The notes beneath the pieces were generated by a model. The model did no database searches, was not told the DNA's origin, and saw only the letters and a list, made by a program, of their open reading frames with translations. This document shows, piece after piece, positions 21,437 through 29,560 of a stretch of DNA of 38,910 nt. The stretch comes from Pseudomonadota bacterium (GTDB taxonomy: Bacteria; CALINM01): the NCBI GenBank assembly GCA_026415985.1, contig JAOAGA010000006.1:1-38910 (forward strand), read 5' to 3'. Within the stretch, counting starts at the first letter, position 1. Each line of letters begins with the position of its first letter. A program made the translations under genes and the position numbers.

Positions 21437-23052
21437 TTTATCTTGATAAATATCGCTGAGTAGTCTATGGGCTCAAATTTGCCTGTTTTATCCTGAATTT
21501 TTTCTCTGTATATACCTGCTATCTCGAAGAATGGTATTGTTGATATTTCACTTACTATTAGATTTTCTTCTTCTTTATTCTCGCCTTCTAAAACGAGATA
21601 ATCTACCTTATTTTTCTTTGAGTACCAGTAAAGGCGATTATAATCGGTCATTGGCAATAGTATCCATTTGCCTTCGAGAAAATACATCAGTTTTGACCAC
21701 GACATCATGTAGTTTGCTTCAGGTTTAAGAAATTTTTTAGCCCATTCTCCGGCATTTTTCTGAGCGGATACATAGTTTCCTTTCATTGATATGTAACTTG
21801 AAGGTTTGTTTTGGGTTTTATGGTATGAGTAAAAGGAGAAGATAAATATGCCTGCTGTAATAATAGACGTTAAATATTTAAAGTTAATCTTCTCCGATAA
21901 CTTATCAAAAAACTTTACAGAAAGGATAATAATAAAAGGTGAGTATGCCACTAAATACTTCCACCAAATTCCGGAAAGAATATTTAAAACAAAAAGCATA
22001 GGGAAAAATGAAAATAAAAAGACAGACTTAAGCCTTTCTTCATAATTTTTTAAGGATAACAGCAGAAATATCAGGGCTGGTATAAAGAAATACCAAGGAT
22101 AAACAGAAGGGTAAAAATCCATGCCCGATGCGTTAGGTATCTTCATTGTTACAATATATTTCAAACCGGTTTTATAGTTCTCCCATTGAGTTTTCGGGTC
22201 CTTTAACAAATAAAGAATCAAGTCTCTGACCCCCTTTTTTTCCTGCCAGGCAAACTTCCCCTTATCGGTGAGTTCCCAAAACTCCGGAACAGGCCTCCTT
22301 TTTTTTACATCATAAAAATATTGGTCTCCCCCGATCACTACATTACTGAATTTGGGTGATGTGACCCATCCTCCGTAGATGTCTTTTAGAAAAATTAGAT
22401 AGGGCAGGGCGGTAATAAAAAAAACTATTAATGTGATTCCGCTGATTTTCAGTTTCAGTTTCAAGTCTGATTTAACAAAGAAAAGTAGTGAGGTCATTGC
22501 TAAAAAAAAGACCAGCAAACCCTCTGAACGGGTTAAATATGCCAGTGCAGAAAAAAGTCCTGCAAAAACGGATACCCAGATTTTACTGTTTTTAAAGGAT
22601 AACCAGATTAGATAAAAAGAGAATATCTGTAAAACAATATAAAGCATTTCCGGCTCAACATATCCGTTGTTTTTCGCAATGTAGATAATATGAGGATGGA
22701 AGCAGGAGAGTACTGTTGAAAAAAAGGCTATTTTAAAATCAAAAAGCTCCCTTGCAAGAACAAAAACAGACAGAGGAAAAATAACAGCAAAAATTTTGGT
22801 AACCCATACCCCGCTTAAGGCTATATCTCCTGTTATCGGGTATAATAATGCCATAAAAATTGAATATAGCGGACAGGTAAAGGAACCTTCCCATCCTAAC
22901 TCAAAATTTTTTACGATATTTCTTGCCATGTGGAAGTAGTAAAGACCATCTGAAGATATGCCGGAAGGTCTCACCAAAGGGAGCGGGTAGAGAACATAGA
23001 TTGTCCACAATAACAGAAAAGAAGCCAGAAAAATATTGTCTTTCTTTGACAC
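21433..23052 (-). CDS. Polytopic membrane glycosyltransferase, GT39/ArnT-like
   Basis: 539 residues with about ten hydrophobic helices in the first 410 residues and a soluble tail. The first periplasmic loop has the acidic SSDGLYYFHMARNI, like the catalytic loop of PMT/ArnT-type (GT-C) enzymes that use polyprenyl-phosphate sugars. Further conserved-looking features are ARELFDFKIAFFS and YLTRSEGLLVF. It would use the lipid-linked sugar made by the next gene. The start is a GTG preceded by a run of six G residues. It is separated by 22 bases from the rfbD-like gene and overlaps the GT2 gene by four bases. The exact sugar and acceptor cannot be told. Confidence 0.78.
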   Translation of the reverse strand: MSKKDNIFLASFLLLWTIYVLYPLPLVRPSGISSDGLYYFHMARNIVKNFELGWEGSFTCPLYSIFMALLYPITGDIALSGVWVTKIFAVIFPLSVFVLARELFDFKIAFFSTVLSCFHPHIIYIAKNNGYVEPEMLYIVLQIFSFYLIWLSFKNSKIWVSVFAGLFSALAYLTRSEGLLVFFLAMTSLLFFVKSDLKLKLKISGITLIVFFITALPYLIFLKDIYGGWVTSPKFSNVVIGGDQYFYDVKKRRPVPEFWELTDKGKFAWQEKKGVRDLILYLLKDPKTQWENYKTGLKYIVTMKIPNASGMDFYPSVYPWYFFIPALIFLLLSLKNYEERLKSVFLFSFFPMLFVLNILSGIWWKYLVAYSPFIIILSVKFFDKLSEKINFKYLTSIITAGIFIFSFYSYHKTQNKPSSYISMKGNYVSAQKNAGEWAKKFLKPEANYMMSWSKLMYFLEGKWILLPMTDYNRLYWYSKKNKVDYLVLEGENKEEENLIVSEISTIPFFEIAGIYREKIQDKTGKFEPIDYSAIFIKIK

Positions 23053-23074
23053 AGTCCCCCCAAAAAATAAAAGT

Positions 23075-23920
23075 CTACATTCTTCTTTTCATCTCACCTA
23101 AACTTACTTCCCAGTAAGGCAGTCGCTCACCGATAATAAACTCTGTTGCCTCTATATCAAGGACCGAGTATGAAGGTCTTTTTGCCGGTCTTAAAAGCTC
23201 CGATGACTTAACCCCTTTGATAACTGTTTTTCTTTCAAAGACTTCCATTATTTTTTTAGCAAATGTATATAAGCTAATACCGTTTTTTGTCCTGTCTGTA
23301 ATATTATAAATACCTCGTCCTCCTTTATTTAGTAATGCTATAATGGTTTTTGACAGAGTGATTGTTGATGTTGGAGAGCTTATCTGATCGGTCTCAACGG
23401 TAATCTCATCTTTGCTCTCGCTTTTTTCCAATAATTTTAGAAAAAAGTTGTTTCCTTCGGTGCCGTAAAGCCAGCTTGTCCTTACTATCAGATAATCGCA
23501 TCCGGAATCTCTTATATAATTCTCACCGTAGAGTTTGCTTAGTCCGTAATAGTTTAAGGGAGAGGCGGTGTCAAAGGGGTGATAGGGGCTGGTTTTTTCG
23601 CCGGAAAATACATAATCGGTGCTTATGTAAGTTAAAAAAATCCCCTTTTCTCTGCATATTTTAGCTAAGTTAAAGACTGCCAGAGCGTTAACGGAAAAGG
23701 CTTTGTCTTTCTCTATCTCAGCCATATCTACTTTTGTATAGCCTGCACAGTTAATTATTGTGTCTGGTTTAACTTCATCAATTGCCTTGTTAAGCCTTTC
23801 GAGGTTTAAAATATTCAGTTGTTCTTTTGTATAGGCATAGAAGTTCTCTCTTTTTTGTTTTAGTATGTTTATAAAATCCTTTCCTAAGGTTCCACCACTG
23901 CCCAGTATCATTATCTTCAT
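23075..23920 (-). CDS. rfbD: dTDP-4-dehydrorhamnose reductase-like protein
   Basis: 281-residue short-chain dehydrogenase of the extended type. The NAD(P)-binding motif is ILGSGGTLGKDF. INCAGYTKVDMAE and ISTDYVFSGEKTSPYHP are typical of the RmlD family, and the catalytic Tyr-x3-Lys occurs in YYGLSKLYGE. In the rhamnose pathway it makes dTDP-L-rhamnose. The partner genes rmlA, rmlB and rmlC are not in the window, so the substrate could be another NDP-4-keto sugar. Its presence in the glycosyltransferase operon suggests it supplies a deoxysugar donor. The start overlaps the upstream Nudix gene by ATGA. Confidence 0.87.
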   Translation of the reverse strand: MKIMILGSGGTLGKDFINILKQKRENFYAYTKEQLNILNLERLNKAIDEVKPDTIINCAGYTKVDMAEIEKDKAFSVNALAVFNLAKICREKGIFLTYISTDYVFSGEKTSPYHPFDTASPLNYYGLSKLYGENYIRDSGCDYLIVRTSWLYGTEGNNFFLKLLEKSESKDEITVETDQISSPTSTITLSKTIIALLNKGGRGIYNITDRTKNGISLYTFAKKIMEVFERKTVIKGVKSSELLRPAKRPSYSVLDIEATEFIIGERLPYWEVSLGEMKRRM

Positions 23921-24438
23921 CTGAGAGAACCTCCCTTTTCTAAAAAGTTCTTTAAATGCTGAAGTTCCAAAAGAAAAAAGGGACTGAAGTCTTCATTGGC
24001 CTTTAAGTTAAAAAGAAAATCTTTACGGAATGCTTTTATTTCAATAACTTCACCTATATCTGGATTAAATATGCCGTCATAAAAGGTTGAGTATGTTTCC
24101 ACAAACTCTACCTCTGATGGGAGCAAGGCGGTATATCGGTATAAAAATTTAATTTCTGCAGGTTCAAAGCCCAACTCCTCTTTACATTCTCTGATACCAG
24201 CAGATATATAATCTTCTCCGATGGATAAATGTCCGCCAACTGATGTATCCCAGCAGAGAGGGTAGAGGTCTTTTCGGTGAGACCTTTTCTGTAAAAAAAT
24301 CTCATCTTCATTTTTAAAAACCAGTATATGAACTGCTTTATGGGCAATGTTAGGGTTTCTGTGGCATTCACTTCTTTTTCTCAGGCCCAGGAAATTTCCT
24401 TTCAGATCGAATGTTTCAAGGAGTTCGTCACTACTCAT
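23917..24438 (-). CDS. Nudix hydrolase, YfcD-like
   Basis: 173 residues with a complete Nudix box matching Gx5Ex7REUxEExGU (GHLSIGEDYISAGIRECKEELG, given here only as motif order; the key residues are the R-E-C-K-E-E run). The N-terminal part (ETFDLKGNFLGLRKRSECH) and the VHILVFKNEDEIFLQKRS strand resemble the YfcD branch, which is also related to isopentenyl-diphosphate isomerase. The reaction is hydrolysis of a nucleoside or isoprenoid diphosphate linked to another moiety. The substrate is unknown; the operon makes an NDP-sugar or lipid diphosphate conceivable. It overlaps the upstream chaperone gene by eight bases and the rfbD-like gene by four. Confidence 0.87.
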   Translation of the reverse strand: MSSDELLETFDLKGNFLGLRKRSECHRNPNIAHKAVHILVFKNEDEIFLQKRSHRKDLYPLCWDTSVGGHLSIGEDYISAGIRECKEELGFEPAEIKFLYRYTALLPSEVEFVETYSTFYDGIFNPDIGEVIEIKAFRKDFLFNLKANEDFSPFFLLELQHLKNFLEKGGSLR

Positions 24439-25321
24439 TCAAAAAGACCTTAATTGTGTATTTCTCTCTAAGGCTATCTATGTAGGCATCTAAAATTTTC
24501 TTAACTCTTATAATAGACAGATACCTCTTAGCTTCTTCTTTACCTGCTTCTTCCGGTAAAGGGTTAGTTAACTCTTTTTTGATGAGATAAAAAACTGATA
24601 ATTCATCGTCGGCTTCGTAAATTGGTGAGAAAGTCAATTCGTCAAGTTTTGTAAGAATATCTTTAAGCTCTCCAGGAAGGTTTTCAGAAGTCCTTTCATA
24701 ATGAGTAAAAACTATCTTTTCAATGAGCTGAGGTGAAGATTTCATTATCGATTCTGCCAAATCTTTTTCTATCTTTTTGTTAGCCACATTTATAAAGGCG
24801 CTCTTAAATTTTTCCTTCTCCGCTTCTGTAGGATTAGATATATAACAGACATAAAAATTAAACTTTGGCGGGTAGCAAAGCTTGTCTTTAACCTTATCAT
24901 AATAAGAATCAATCTCACTTTTTGAAGGTATAGGAATTCTTGAGATTATCTGTGCAACAAATCTCTCCTTTATTAACTGCTTTTTCATAACATTTTTAAA
25001 ATCTTCCAGAGAGATATTTCTTTCTAACAGGTATTCGCCGAAGGTATAGTCGCCAGAAAAACTGTTTATAAAATCGTTAACAGCCTTATCAACTTCAGTT
25101 TCTTCAATAGTATATCCCGCACTTAATGCCTCTGCAAAAAGTAACTCACTGGCAATAAGTTTATCAAGGGCCTCTTCTTTGCTTTCATTGTATTCAACGG
25201 GTGTAAGGTTAGCCAAATCCTTTTTTAGCACCTCTCTTGCGTAGCCAGCCATTGTGTCAAATAACTGCCATTCGTATATATGCTCTCCGTTAACCTCTGC
25301 TATCTCTTTTGGCCTTTCCAT
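24431..25321 (-). CDS. SurA/PpiD-like chaperone without signal peptide
   Basis: 296 residues. The N-terminal part (EIAEVNGEHIYEWQLFD, then EALDKLIASELLFAEALSAGY) is the SurA_N chaperone pattern, with the long helix and the VMKKQLIKERFVAQII segment that follows it. The C-terminal half has the length and position of a parvulin domain (KFNFYVCYISNPTEAEKEKF to VFYLIKKELTNPLPEE), but typical active-site residues are not clear, so isomerase activity is doubtful. The protein begins MERPKEIAEV with no hydrophobic leader. Either it is cytoplasmic or the true start is elsewhere; a stop-free upstream extension is not evident in the 61-base gap. It is the first gene of the leftward operon, with AAGGGA upstream of the ATG. 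Confidence 0.75.
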   Translation of the reverse strand: MERPKEIAEVNGEHIYEWQLFDTMAGYAREVLKKDLANLTPVEYNESKEEALDKLIASELLFAEALSAGYTIEETEVDKAVNDFINSFSGDYTFGEYLLERNISLEDFKNVMKKQLIKERFVAQIISRIPIPSKSEIDSYYDKVKDKLCYPPKFNFYVCYISNPTEAEKEKFKSAFINVANKKIEKDLAESIMKSSPQLIEKIVFTHYERTSENLPGELKDILTKLDELTFSPIYEADDELSVFYLIKKELTNPLPEEAGKEEAKRYLSIIRVKKILDAYIDSLREKYTIKVFLNE

Positions 25322-25341
25322 ATAGTTTCCCTTTTAAATTA

Positions 25342-25376
25342 TTTACTTCTATTTATCTACCCAAATATATTACATT
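25342..25376 (+). promoter_or_regulatory. Candidate promoter for rsmA, giving little or no 5' leader
   Basis: TTTACT (25342-25347), an 18-base gap and TATATT (25366-25371) make a moderate sigma70 match; TACATT (25371-25376) is an overlapping alternative -10. Either would start transcription within about five bases of the ATG at 25383, and no purine-rich ribosome binding site is present. The 61-base gap also serves the divergent operon beginning at 25321, for which no clear promoter stands out. Confidence 0.4.
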
Positions 25377-25382
25377 AATTTT

Positions 25383-26153
25383 ATGGGAAAAAGAAGACTT
25401 GGGCAACATTTTCTCTTTGATAAAAATATTTTACAAAAAATTATAAACTCCTTTGAACTAGATAAATCAAAAAATATTCTTGAGATAGGTGCGGGACGAG
25501 GTCCTCTTACTGAGTTGCTTGCCCTGAATTATAAAGAAGTTTTTGCTATCGAGTATGATAATTATCTTTACGATTTTCTTAAGGAAAAATTTAAGTATTT
25601 CAGGAATGTTCATATTATACAAAGCGATATACTTAATATTGATTTGGAGACAGTTCCCGTAAGTTTAGCGATAGGAAATATTCCCTATTATATTACCACT
25701 CCGATAATATTTAAACTAATTGATTCTGAAAATATAGTAAAGTTTGGGCTTCTTATTCAAAAGGAAGTGGCGGAAAGGATTGTCTCTCCTGCAGGGAGTA
25801 AAGATTACGGTATTTTAACGGTTATGTGTAATTTTTATTGTCAGTGCAAAATTAATTTTACTGTGAAAAGAACTGTCTTTACTCCTCCTCCTAAGGTTGA
25901 TTCTTCATTTATTACTTTCATCAAGAAGGACGTTGATAGAAAAAAAGGGGTGGTATTAAGAGACATAGTAAAACATTCCTTCTCAATGAGAAGAAAAACC
26001 TTTTATAATAATATGAAAAGGCATTATAGCGACTTGGCTGATTGCCTGATGGAAAACTTTAGGATACCCAAAAACCAAAGGCCCGAAGAGATTGAAATTG
26101 TAACCTATGAGAAAATGGCAGAATTTATAATGAGTTTGTCAGAAGATGCTTAA
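25383..26153 (+). CDS. rsmA: 16S rRNA dimethyladenosine transferase
   Basis: Also known as KsgA; dimethylates two adjacent adenosines in helix 45 of 16S rRNA late in 30S assembly. 256 residues, normal length. Seen: RRLGQHFLFDKNILQKII at the N-terminus, SAM motif LEIGAGRGPLTELLA, acidic VFAIEYD, and the catalytic GNIPYYITTPI. The C-terminal helical domain has PPKVDSSF and FSMRRKTFYNNMK. It is the first gene of a rightward operon; slt overlaps its last eight bases. No Shine-Dalgarno sequence precedes the ATG, and the best promoter lies almost on top of it, which suggests a leaderless or near-leaderless transcript. Confidence 0.97.
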   Translation: MGKRRLGQHFLFDKNILQKIINSFELDKSKNILEIGAGRGPLTELLALNYKEVFAIEYDNYLYDFLKEKFKYFRNVHIIQSDILNIDLETVPVSLAIGNIPYYITTPIIFKLIDSENIVKFGLLIQKEVAERIVSPAGSKDYGILTVMCNFYCQCKINFTVKRTVFTPPPKVDSSFITFIKKDVDRKKGVVLRDIVKHSFSMRRKTFYNNMKRHYSDLADCLMENFRIPKNQRPEEIEIVTYEKMAEFIMSLSEDA

Positions 26154-27900
26154 AAAAATTGTTCTCACTTTATTTTTTATTTTAACCTGTCAAAATCTTT
26201 ATTCTTTATCTTTAGGAAATAAGATTAACTTTGAAAACATTACTTCCATAGAGTTTAAAAAGGCAAAAGAGAGGGTATCAGATTACTTTTTGATGAAAGA
26301 AGCAAAACTTTTGGAAGAGAAAAACGAGGATGAGGCAATAAGGATATACGAGACAATTATAAACAATTATGCAAATACCCCAAACTATAAAAAGGCCTTA
26401 AGAAGGCTTATTGAGATAAAACTTAAAAGAAATGACGAAGACTTGCTTTACTACTCTGAAAAATATATCTCCAAATTTTCTGACCATGATTTGATGTATA
26501 AATTAGCAGGCTATTTTTTAGCCGTTGGTAAAAAGGAAAGGGCCATAGAACTTTTTAGATATATCTTTAATTCATCGGATCTTTACTCGGTCAGGGCTTT
26601 AAAGAGACTTAAAGAGCTGAATACAGATGTTAGTGACAGAGAAAGGCAAAATGTGGTTATGAGGCTTTATGAAAAACAGCTCTTTGATGAGATAATAGAG
26701 TTAAATAAGATAAGCGGTTTTTTTAGCAAGGAAGAAAGGATGGCTTTGATAAAGAGCCTGTTCAGGACAAAAAGATATAAAAATGTAGCAGAACTTACAA
26801 GGAATGAAACCGAATGGTCTTTGAAGGAGATGTATCTTCTGAGTATTTTGAGAATGGGTCAAAAGGAAGATTTTATCAAAGAAGTGGAGGAACTTTTCAG
26901 AAAAGGCGAAAAGGCATTCTTTAATTTATATCTTCTTTATGCTGATATTAAAAAACGAGACGAAGAGTTTGATGAGGCTCTGAAATTTTTAAATCAACTG
27001 AAGGAGTTTTTTCCTGACAAGAAGGAGCTTATTTCCTGGGAAGAAGCACTAATCTTAATAAGAACGGGTGATTTCAGGAGGGCAGAAGAGATTTTATCTG
27101 ATTTATCAGATAAATATCAAAGTAACAGGTATCTTTTTTGGCTTGGCAAAGTAATGGATTATCAGGGCAAAGATGGAAGTCCTTACTACAATATGATGAA
27201 AGATGAGGAGGACTACTATTATCTGAAAAAGAAAAAATTAAACAATAAAGAAAAGAAATCTTATCCGTCAAAAAAGGATGAGAGAATATCAGCCCTTCTC
27301 TTGTTGGATATGAAAGAAGAGGCAAGGGAAGAGCTAACTTATTATTTAAGTAAAAATAGTAATGATGAGTTACTCTTTGTTGATTATTTAAAAAGACTTG
27401 AGCTTTACAACTATTTGCTTAAAATAGGCACGAAACAAAACGATATTTACCTTAAGTATCCTCTTGCCTATTATGAACTGATTTTTGATATTTCAGAAAG
27501 ACATAATATTGATCCTCTTATTGCCCTTGCGGTTATGAGAGAAGAGAGTCATTTCAGAAAAAATGCGGTTTCATCCGCAAAGGCTTATGGTCTTATGCAG
27601 ATTATCTATCCGACGGCAAAGAAGTTTAATAAAAATATTACAGAAGACGGGCTCTTTGCTGAGGAAAAAAATATTGATATCGGCGTTAGATATCTGGCTT
27701 TTCTTCTTAAGAAGTTTAAAAACAAAGAAACCGCCATTTGTGCCTACAATGCGGGAGAGCACAATGTAGAGAAATGGCTTAATAATGGCTATAAAGATAT
27801 CGATGAGTTTATTGAAAACATCCCCTTTCTCGAGACAAGAGGTTATGTAAAAAAGGTTATGAGATCCTATTATATCTATAAAGGTCTATATGGAAGGTAA
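26146..27900 (+). CDS. slt: Soluble lytic murein transglycosylase
   Basis: 584-residue periplasmic enzyme that cleaves the MurNAc-GlcNAc bond with formation of 1,6-anhydro ends. Residues 1-20 form a signal peptide (KKIVLTLFFILTC then LYSL). A long helical, TPR-like superhelix spans about 35-440, built from repeats such as EDEAIRIYETIINNYANTP. The catalytic SLT domain occupies about 445-575: DPLIALAVMREESHF with catalytic Glu467, SAKAYGLMQIIYPTA and AICAYNAGEHNV. TCQN near residue 15 is not a clear lipobox, so it is probably soluble. It overlaps rsmA at the start and nfo at the end, so the three genes are one unit. A second, MltD-like transglycosylase lies 3 kb downstream. Confidence 0.94.
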   Translation: MLKKIVLTLFFILTCQNLYSLSLGNKINFENITSIEFKKAKERVSDYFLMKEAKLLEEKNEDEAIRIYETIINNYANTPNYKKALRRLIEIKLKRNDEDLLYYSEKYISKFSDHDLMYKLAGYFLAVGKKERAIELFRYIFNSSDLYSVRALKRLKELNTDVSDRERQNVVMRLYEKQLFDEIIELNKISGFFSKEERMALIKSLFRTKRYKNVAELTRNETEWSLKEMYLLSILRMGQKEDFIKEVEELFRKGEKAFFNLYLLYADIKKRDEEFDEALKFLNQLKEFFPDKKELISWEEALILIRTGDFRRAEEILSDLSDKYQSNRYLFWLGKVMDYQGKDGSPYYNMMKDEEDYYYLKKKKLNNKEKKSYPSKKDERISALLLLDMKEEAREELTYYLSKNSNDELLFVDYLKRLELYNYLLKIGTKQNDIYLKYPLAYYELIFDISERHNIDPLIALAVMREESHFRKNAVSSAKAYGLMQIIYPTAKKFNKNITEDGLFAEEKNIDIGVRYLAFLLKKFKNKETAICAYNAGEHNVEKWLNNGYKDIDEFIENIPFLETRGYVKKVMRSYYIYKGLYGR

Positions 27901-28735
27901 TAAACCTTTGATAGGAGTTCATCTTTCAATAGGCGGTGGCTTTAAAAAACTCTTTTCAACGGCAAAAAGGCTAAAAATTAATGTCTTTCAGTTTTTTCTC
28001 AGCTCTCCGGTAGTTTGGAAGAATATAGAAATAACTGATGAAGATGCAAAATTATTTAATAGTTTTTCCGACAGGTTTAAGTTTATAACTGCCCATTCAC
28101 CCTATCTGGTAAATCTTGCTTCCTCTGACACAAACCTGAGAAAGAAGTCAATAAACAGGGTTCTTTCTGACCTGAAAGAGCTTGAGAAGCTATCTGTCTT
28201 TAATTATGTGATACACATAGGTAGCAACGAAAATTTAAAAGAAGGGACGGAGAATGTAAGAAACTCTCTGAAAGATATATTTTCTTGTTTTCCCATGGCA
28301 AGAATAATTCTTGAAAACTCTGCGGGCAGGAAGAATGATATAGGAAAAAATCTTGACGAGATTAAGAAGATCACCATAGGCTTTGAGGAGAATATCGGTA
28401 TTTGCATTGATAGTTGTCATCTCTTTGCCAGTGGCATTGATATTAGAATGAAAGACGAATTAGACAGATATTATCAAAGTTTAACAAGTTATTCGCTTAT
28501 TGATAATGTTTGCTTAATTCATCTGAACGATTCAAAATACCCTGCCGGGTCAAATAAAGACAGGCATTGGCATATTGGTAAAGGAGAGATCGGGATAAAA
28601 GGCTTTTCTAACTTACTGACCCATAACTTTTTTTCTAAACTACCTTTAATATTGGAGACACCGAAGGAAGATGATATGGATCCTGTAAATATAGAAACTG
28701 TTAAAAAGATTTTTGCCAAAAGAAGAGTATTTTAG
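27890..28735 (+). CDS. nfo: Endonuclease IV (AP endonuclease)
   Basis: 281 residues, a TIM-barrel Zn enzyme that nicks DNA 5' of abasic sites in base excision repair. Family marks seen in order: GVHLSIGGG, TAHSPYLVNLAS, VIHIGS, ILENSAG (the metal-binding glutamate), ICIDSCHLFASGID, CLIHLNDSK followed by DRHWHIGKGEIG, and LETPKE near the end. These supply the usual His, Glu and Asp ligands for three zinc ions. It starts 11 bases inside slt. The C-terminal NIETVKKIF is short but normal. About 117 bases without a gene follow before the next start. Confidence 0.96.
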   Translation: MEGNKPLIGVHLSIGGGFKKLFSTAKRLKINVFQFFLSSPVVWKNIEITDEDAKLFNSFSDRFKFITAHSPYLVNLASSDTNLRKKSINRVLSDLKELEKLSVFNYVIHIGSNENLKEGTENVRNSLKDIFSCFPMARIILENSAGRKNDIGKNLDEIKKITIGFEENIGICIDSCHLFASGIDIRMKDELDRYYQSLTSYSLIDNVCLIHLNDSKYPAGSNKDRHWHIGKGEIGIKGFSNLLTHNFFSKLPLILETPKEDDMDPVNIETVKKIFAKRRVF

Positions 28736-28852
28736 AATTATATGTTCTCGCCGTTTTCTACTCTTTAATCCTGTCTAAAATTTTTTTTCATTTTTAACTG
28801 ATTTTTTATGTGTTAAAATTTAAACAAAACTGTGTTTTAAAACCGAAATTTT
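28736..28852 (+). promoter_or_regulatory. A/T-rich intergenic region with possible promoter and palindrome
   Basis: The gap between nfo and the metallohydrolase gene holds TGTGTTAAAAT (28809-28819), which would serve as an extended -10 (TAAAAT at 28814-28819) without a good -35. It also holds a perfect 10-bp palindrome GTTTTAAAAC at 28834-28843, close before the upstream start. T-runs near 28781-28795 do not follow a clear stem, so I see no terminator for nfo. Confidence 0.3.
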
Positions 28853-29548
28853 ATGAAAAGGTTTTTTATTACCATCTTTGTTGTTTTTCTTTTTTTTAAT
28901 CATGCTTATTCAAAGGAGGTAATGACTATGGTAGACAATATATACTGGCTTGGCCATTCTTCTTTTAAAATCAAATATCTGAGTAAGGTTATCTATATCG
29001 ATCCTTTCAAACTGAAGGAAGGGGAAGAGAAGGCTGATATTATTTTAATGACTCACCCTCATTTTGACCACACTTCAGAGGAAGATGTAAAAAAGATATT
29101 AAAAGATGATACCGTTCTTGTTGGTGTTGAAGAAAGCCTTGCAAAGTTTAGAGGCAATAAAAAAGCGTTAAAGGTTGGTGATAAGATTAATATTGATAAT
29201 ATAGAGATATTTTCTGTTCCCGCCTATAATGTAGATAAGAAATTTCATCCTAAATCAAACGGATGGCTCGGCTTTATATTAAACTTAGGTGGTGTTAAGA
29301 TATATCACACAGGAGATACGGACAGAATCCCGGAAATGAAAAATATTAAGGTAAATATTGCTTTATTACCCGTATCAGGGACCTATGTAATGTCTGCTGA
29401 TGAAGCTGTTCAGTCTGCTATTGATATAAAGCCAGATATTGCAATACCAATGCATTATGGTGAAATAGTTGGTTCTCTCGATGACGCCTTAAAATTTAAA
29501 AAGGCTCTTGAAGGAAAGATTAAGGTTATAATCAAAGAAAAAAATTAA
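28853..29548 (+). CDS. Metal-dependent hydrolase, UPF0173-like (metallo-beta-lactamase fold), two possible starts
   Basis: A metallo-beta-lactamase-fold hydrolase: YWLGHSSFKI, the metal motif MTHPHFDHTSEED, the bridging aspartate in HTGDTDRIPE, and the last His in AIPMHYGE. This layout matches the UPF0173/YtkL group, whose substrate is unknown. Two starts are possible. ATG 28853 adds a convincing 20-residue signal peptide (RFFITIFVVFLFF, cleavage after AYS) but has no ribosome binding site. ATG 28928 has AAAGGAGGT ending eight bases upstream and gives the usual cytoplasmic form of 206 residues. I list the long form but consider both real possibilities. The CRP-like gene starts 12 bases after its stop. 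Confidence 0.85.
   Translation: MKRFFITIFVVFLFFNHAYSKEVMTMVDNIYWLGHSSFKIKYLSKVIYIDPFKLKEGEEKADIILMTHPHFDHTSEEDVKKILKDDTVLVGVEESLAKFRGNKKALKVGDKINIDNIEIFSVPAYNVDKKFHPKSNGWLGFILNLGGVKIYHTGDTDRIPEMKNIKVNIALLPVSGTYVMSADEAVQSAIDIKPDIAIPMHYGEIVGSLDDALKFKKALEGKIKVIIKEKN
28912..28919 (+). promoter_or_regulatory. Strong internal Shine-Dalgarno inside the signal-peptide coding region
   Basis: AAAGGAGG, the best ribosome binding site in this part of the window, lies inside the first 23 codons of the metallohydrolase reading frame. It is two bases before ATG 28922 and eight bases before ATG 28928, so the latter is the likely internal start. It codes Ser-Lys-Glu-Val at the predicted signal peptidase site, so chance composition of A/G codons remains possible. 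Confidence 0.6.
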
Positions 29549-29560
29549 TGGAGAGTGATC

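Noticed and set aside
29555-29560. CRP-like start at GTG 29555
   Set aside because: It lies one base after GGAG, too close for initiation; GTG 29561 has normal spacing.
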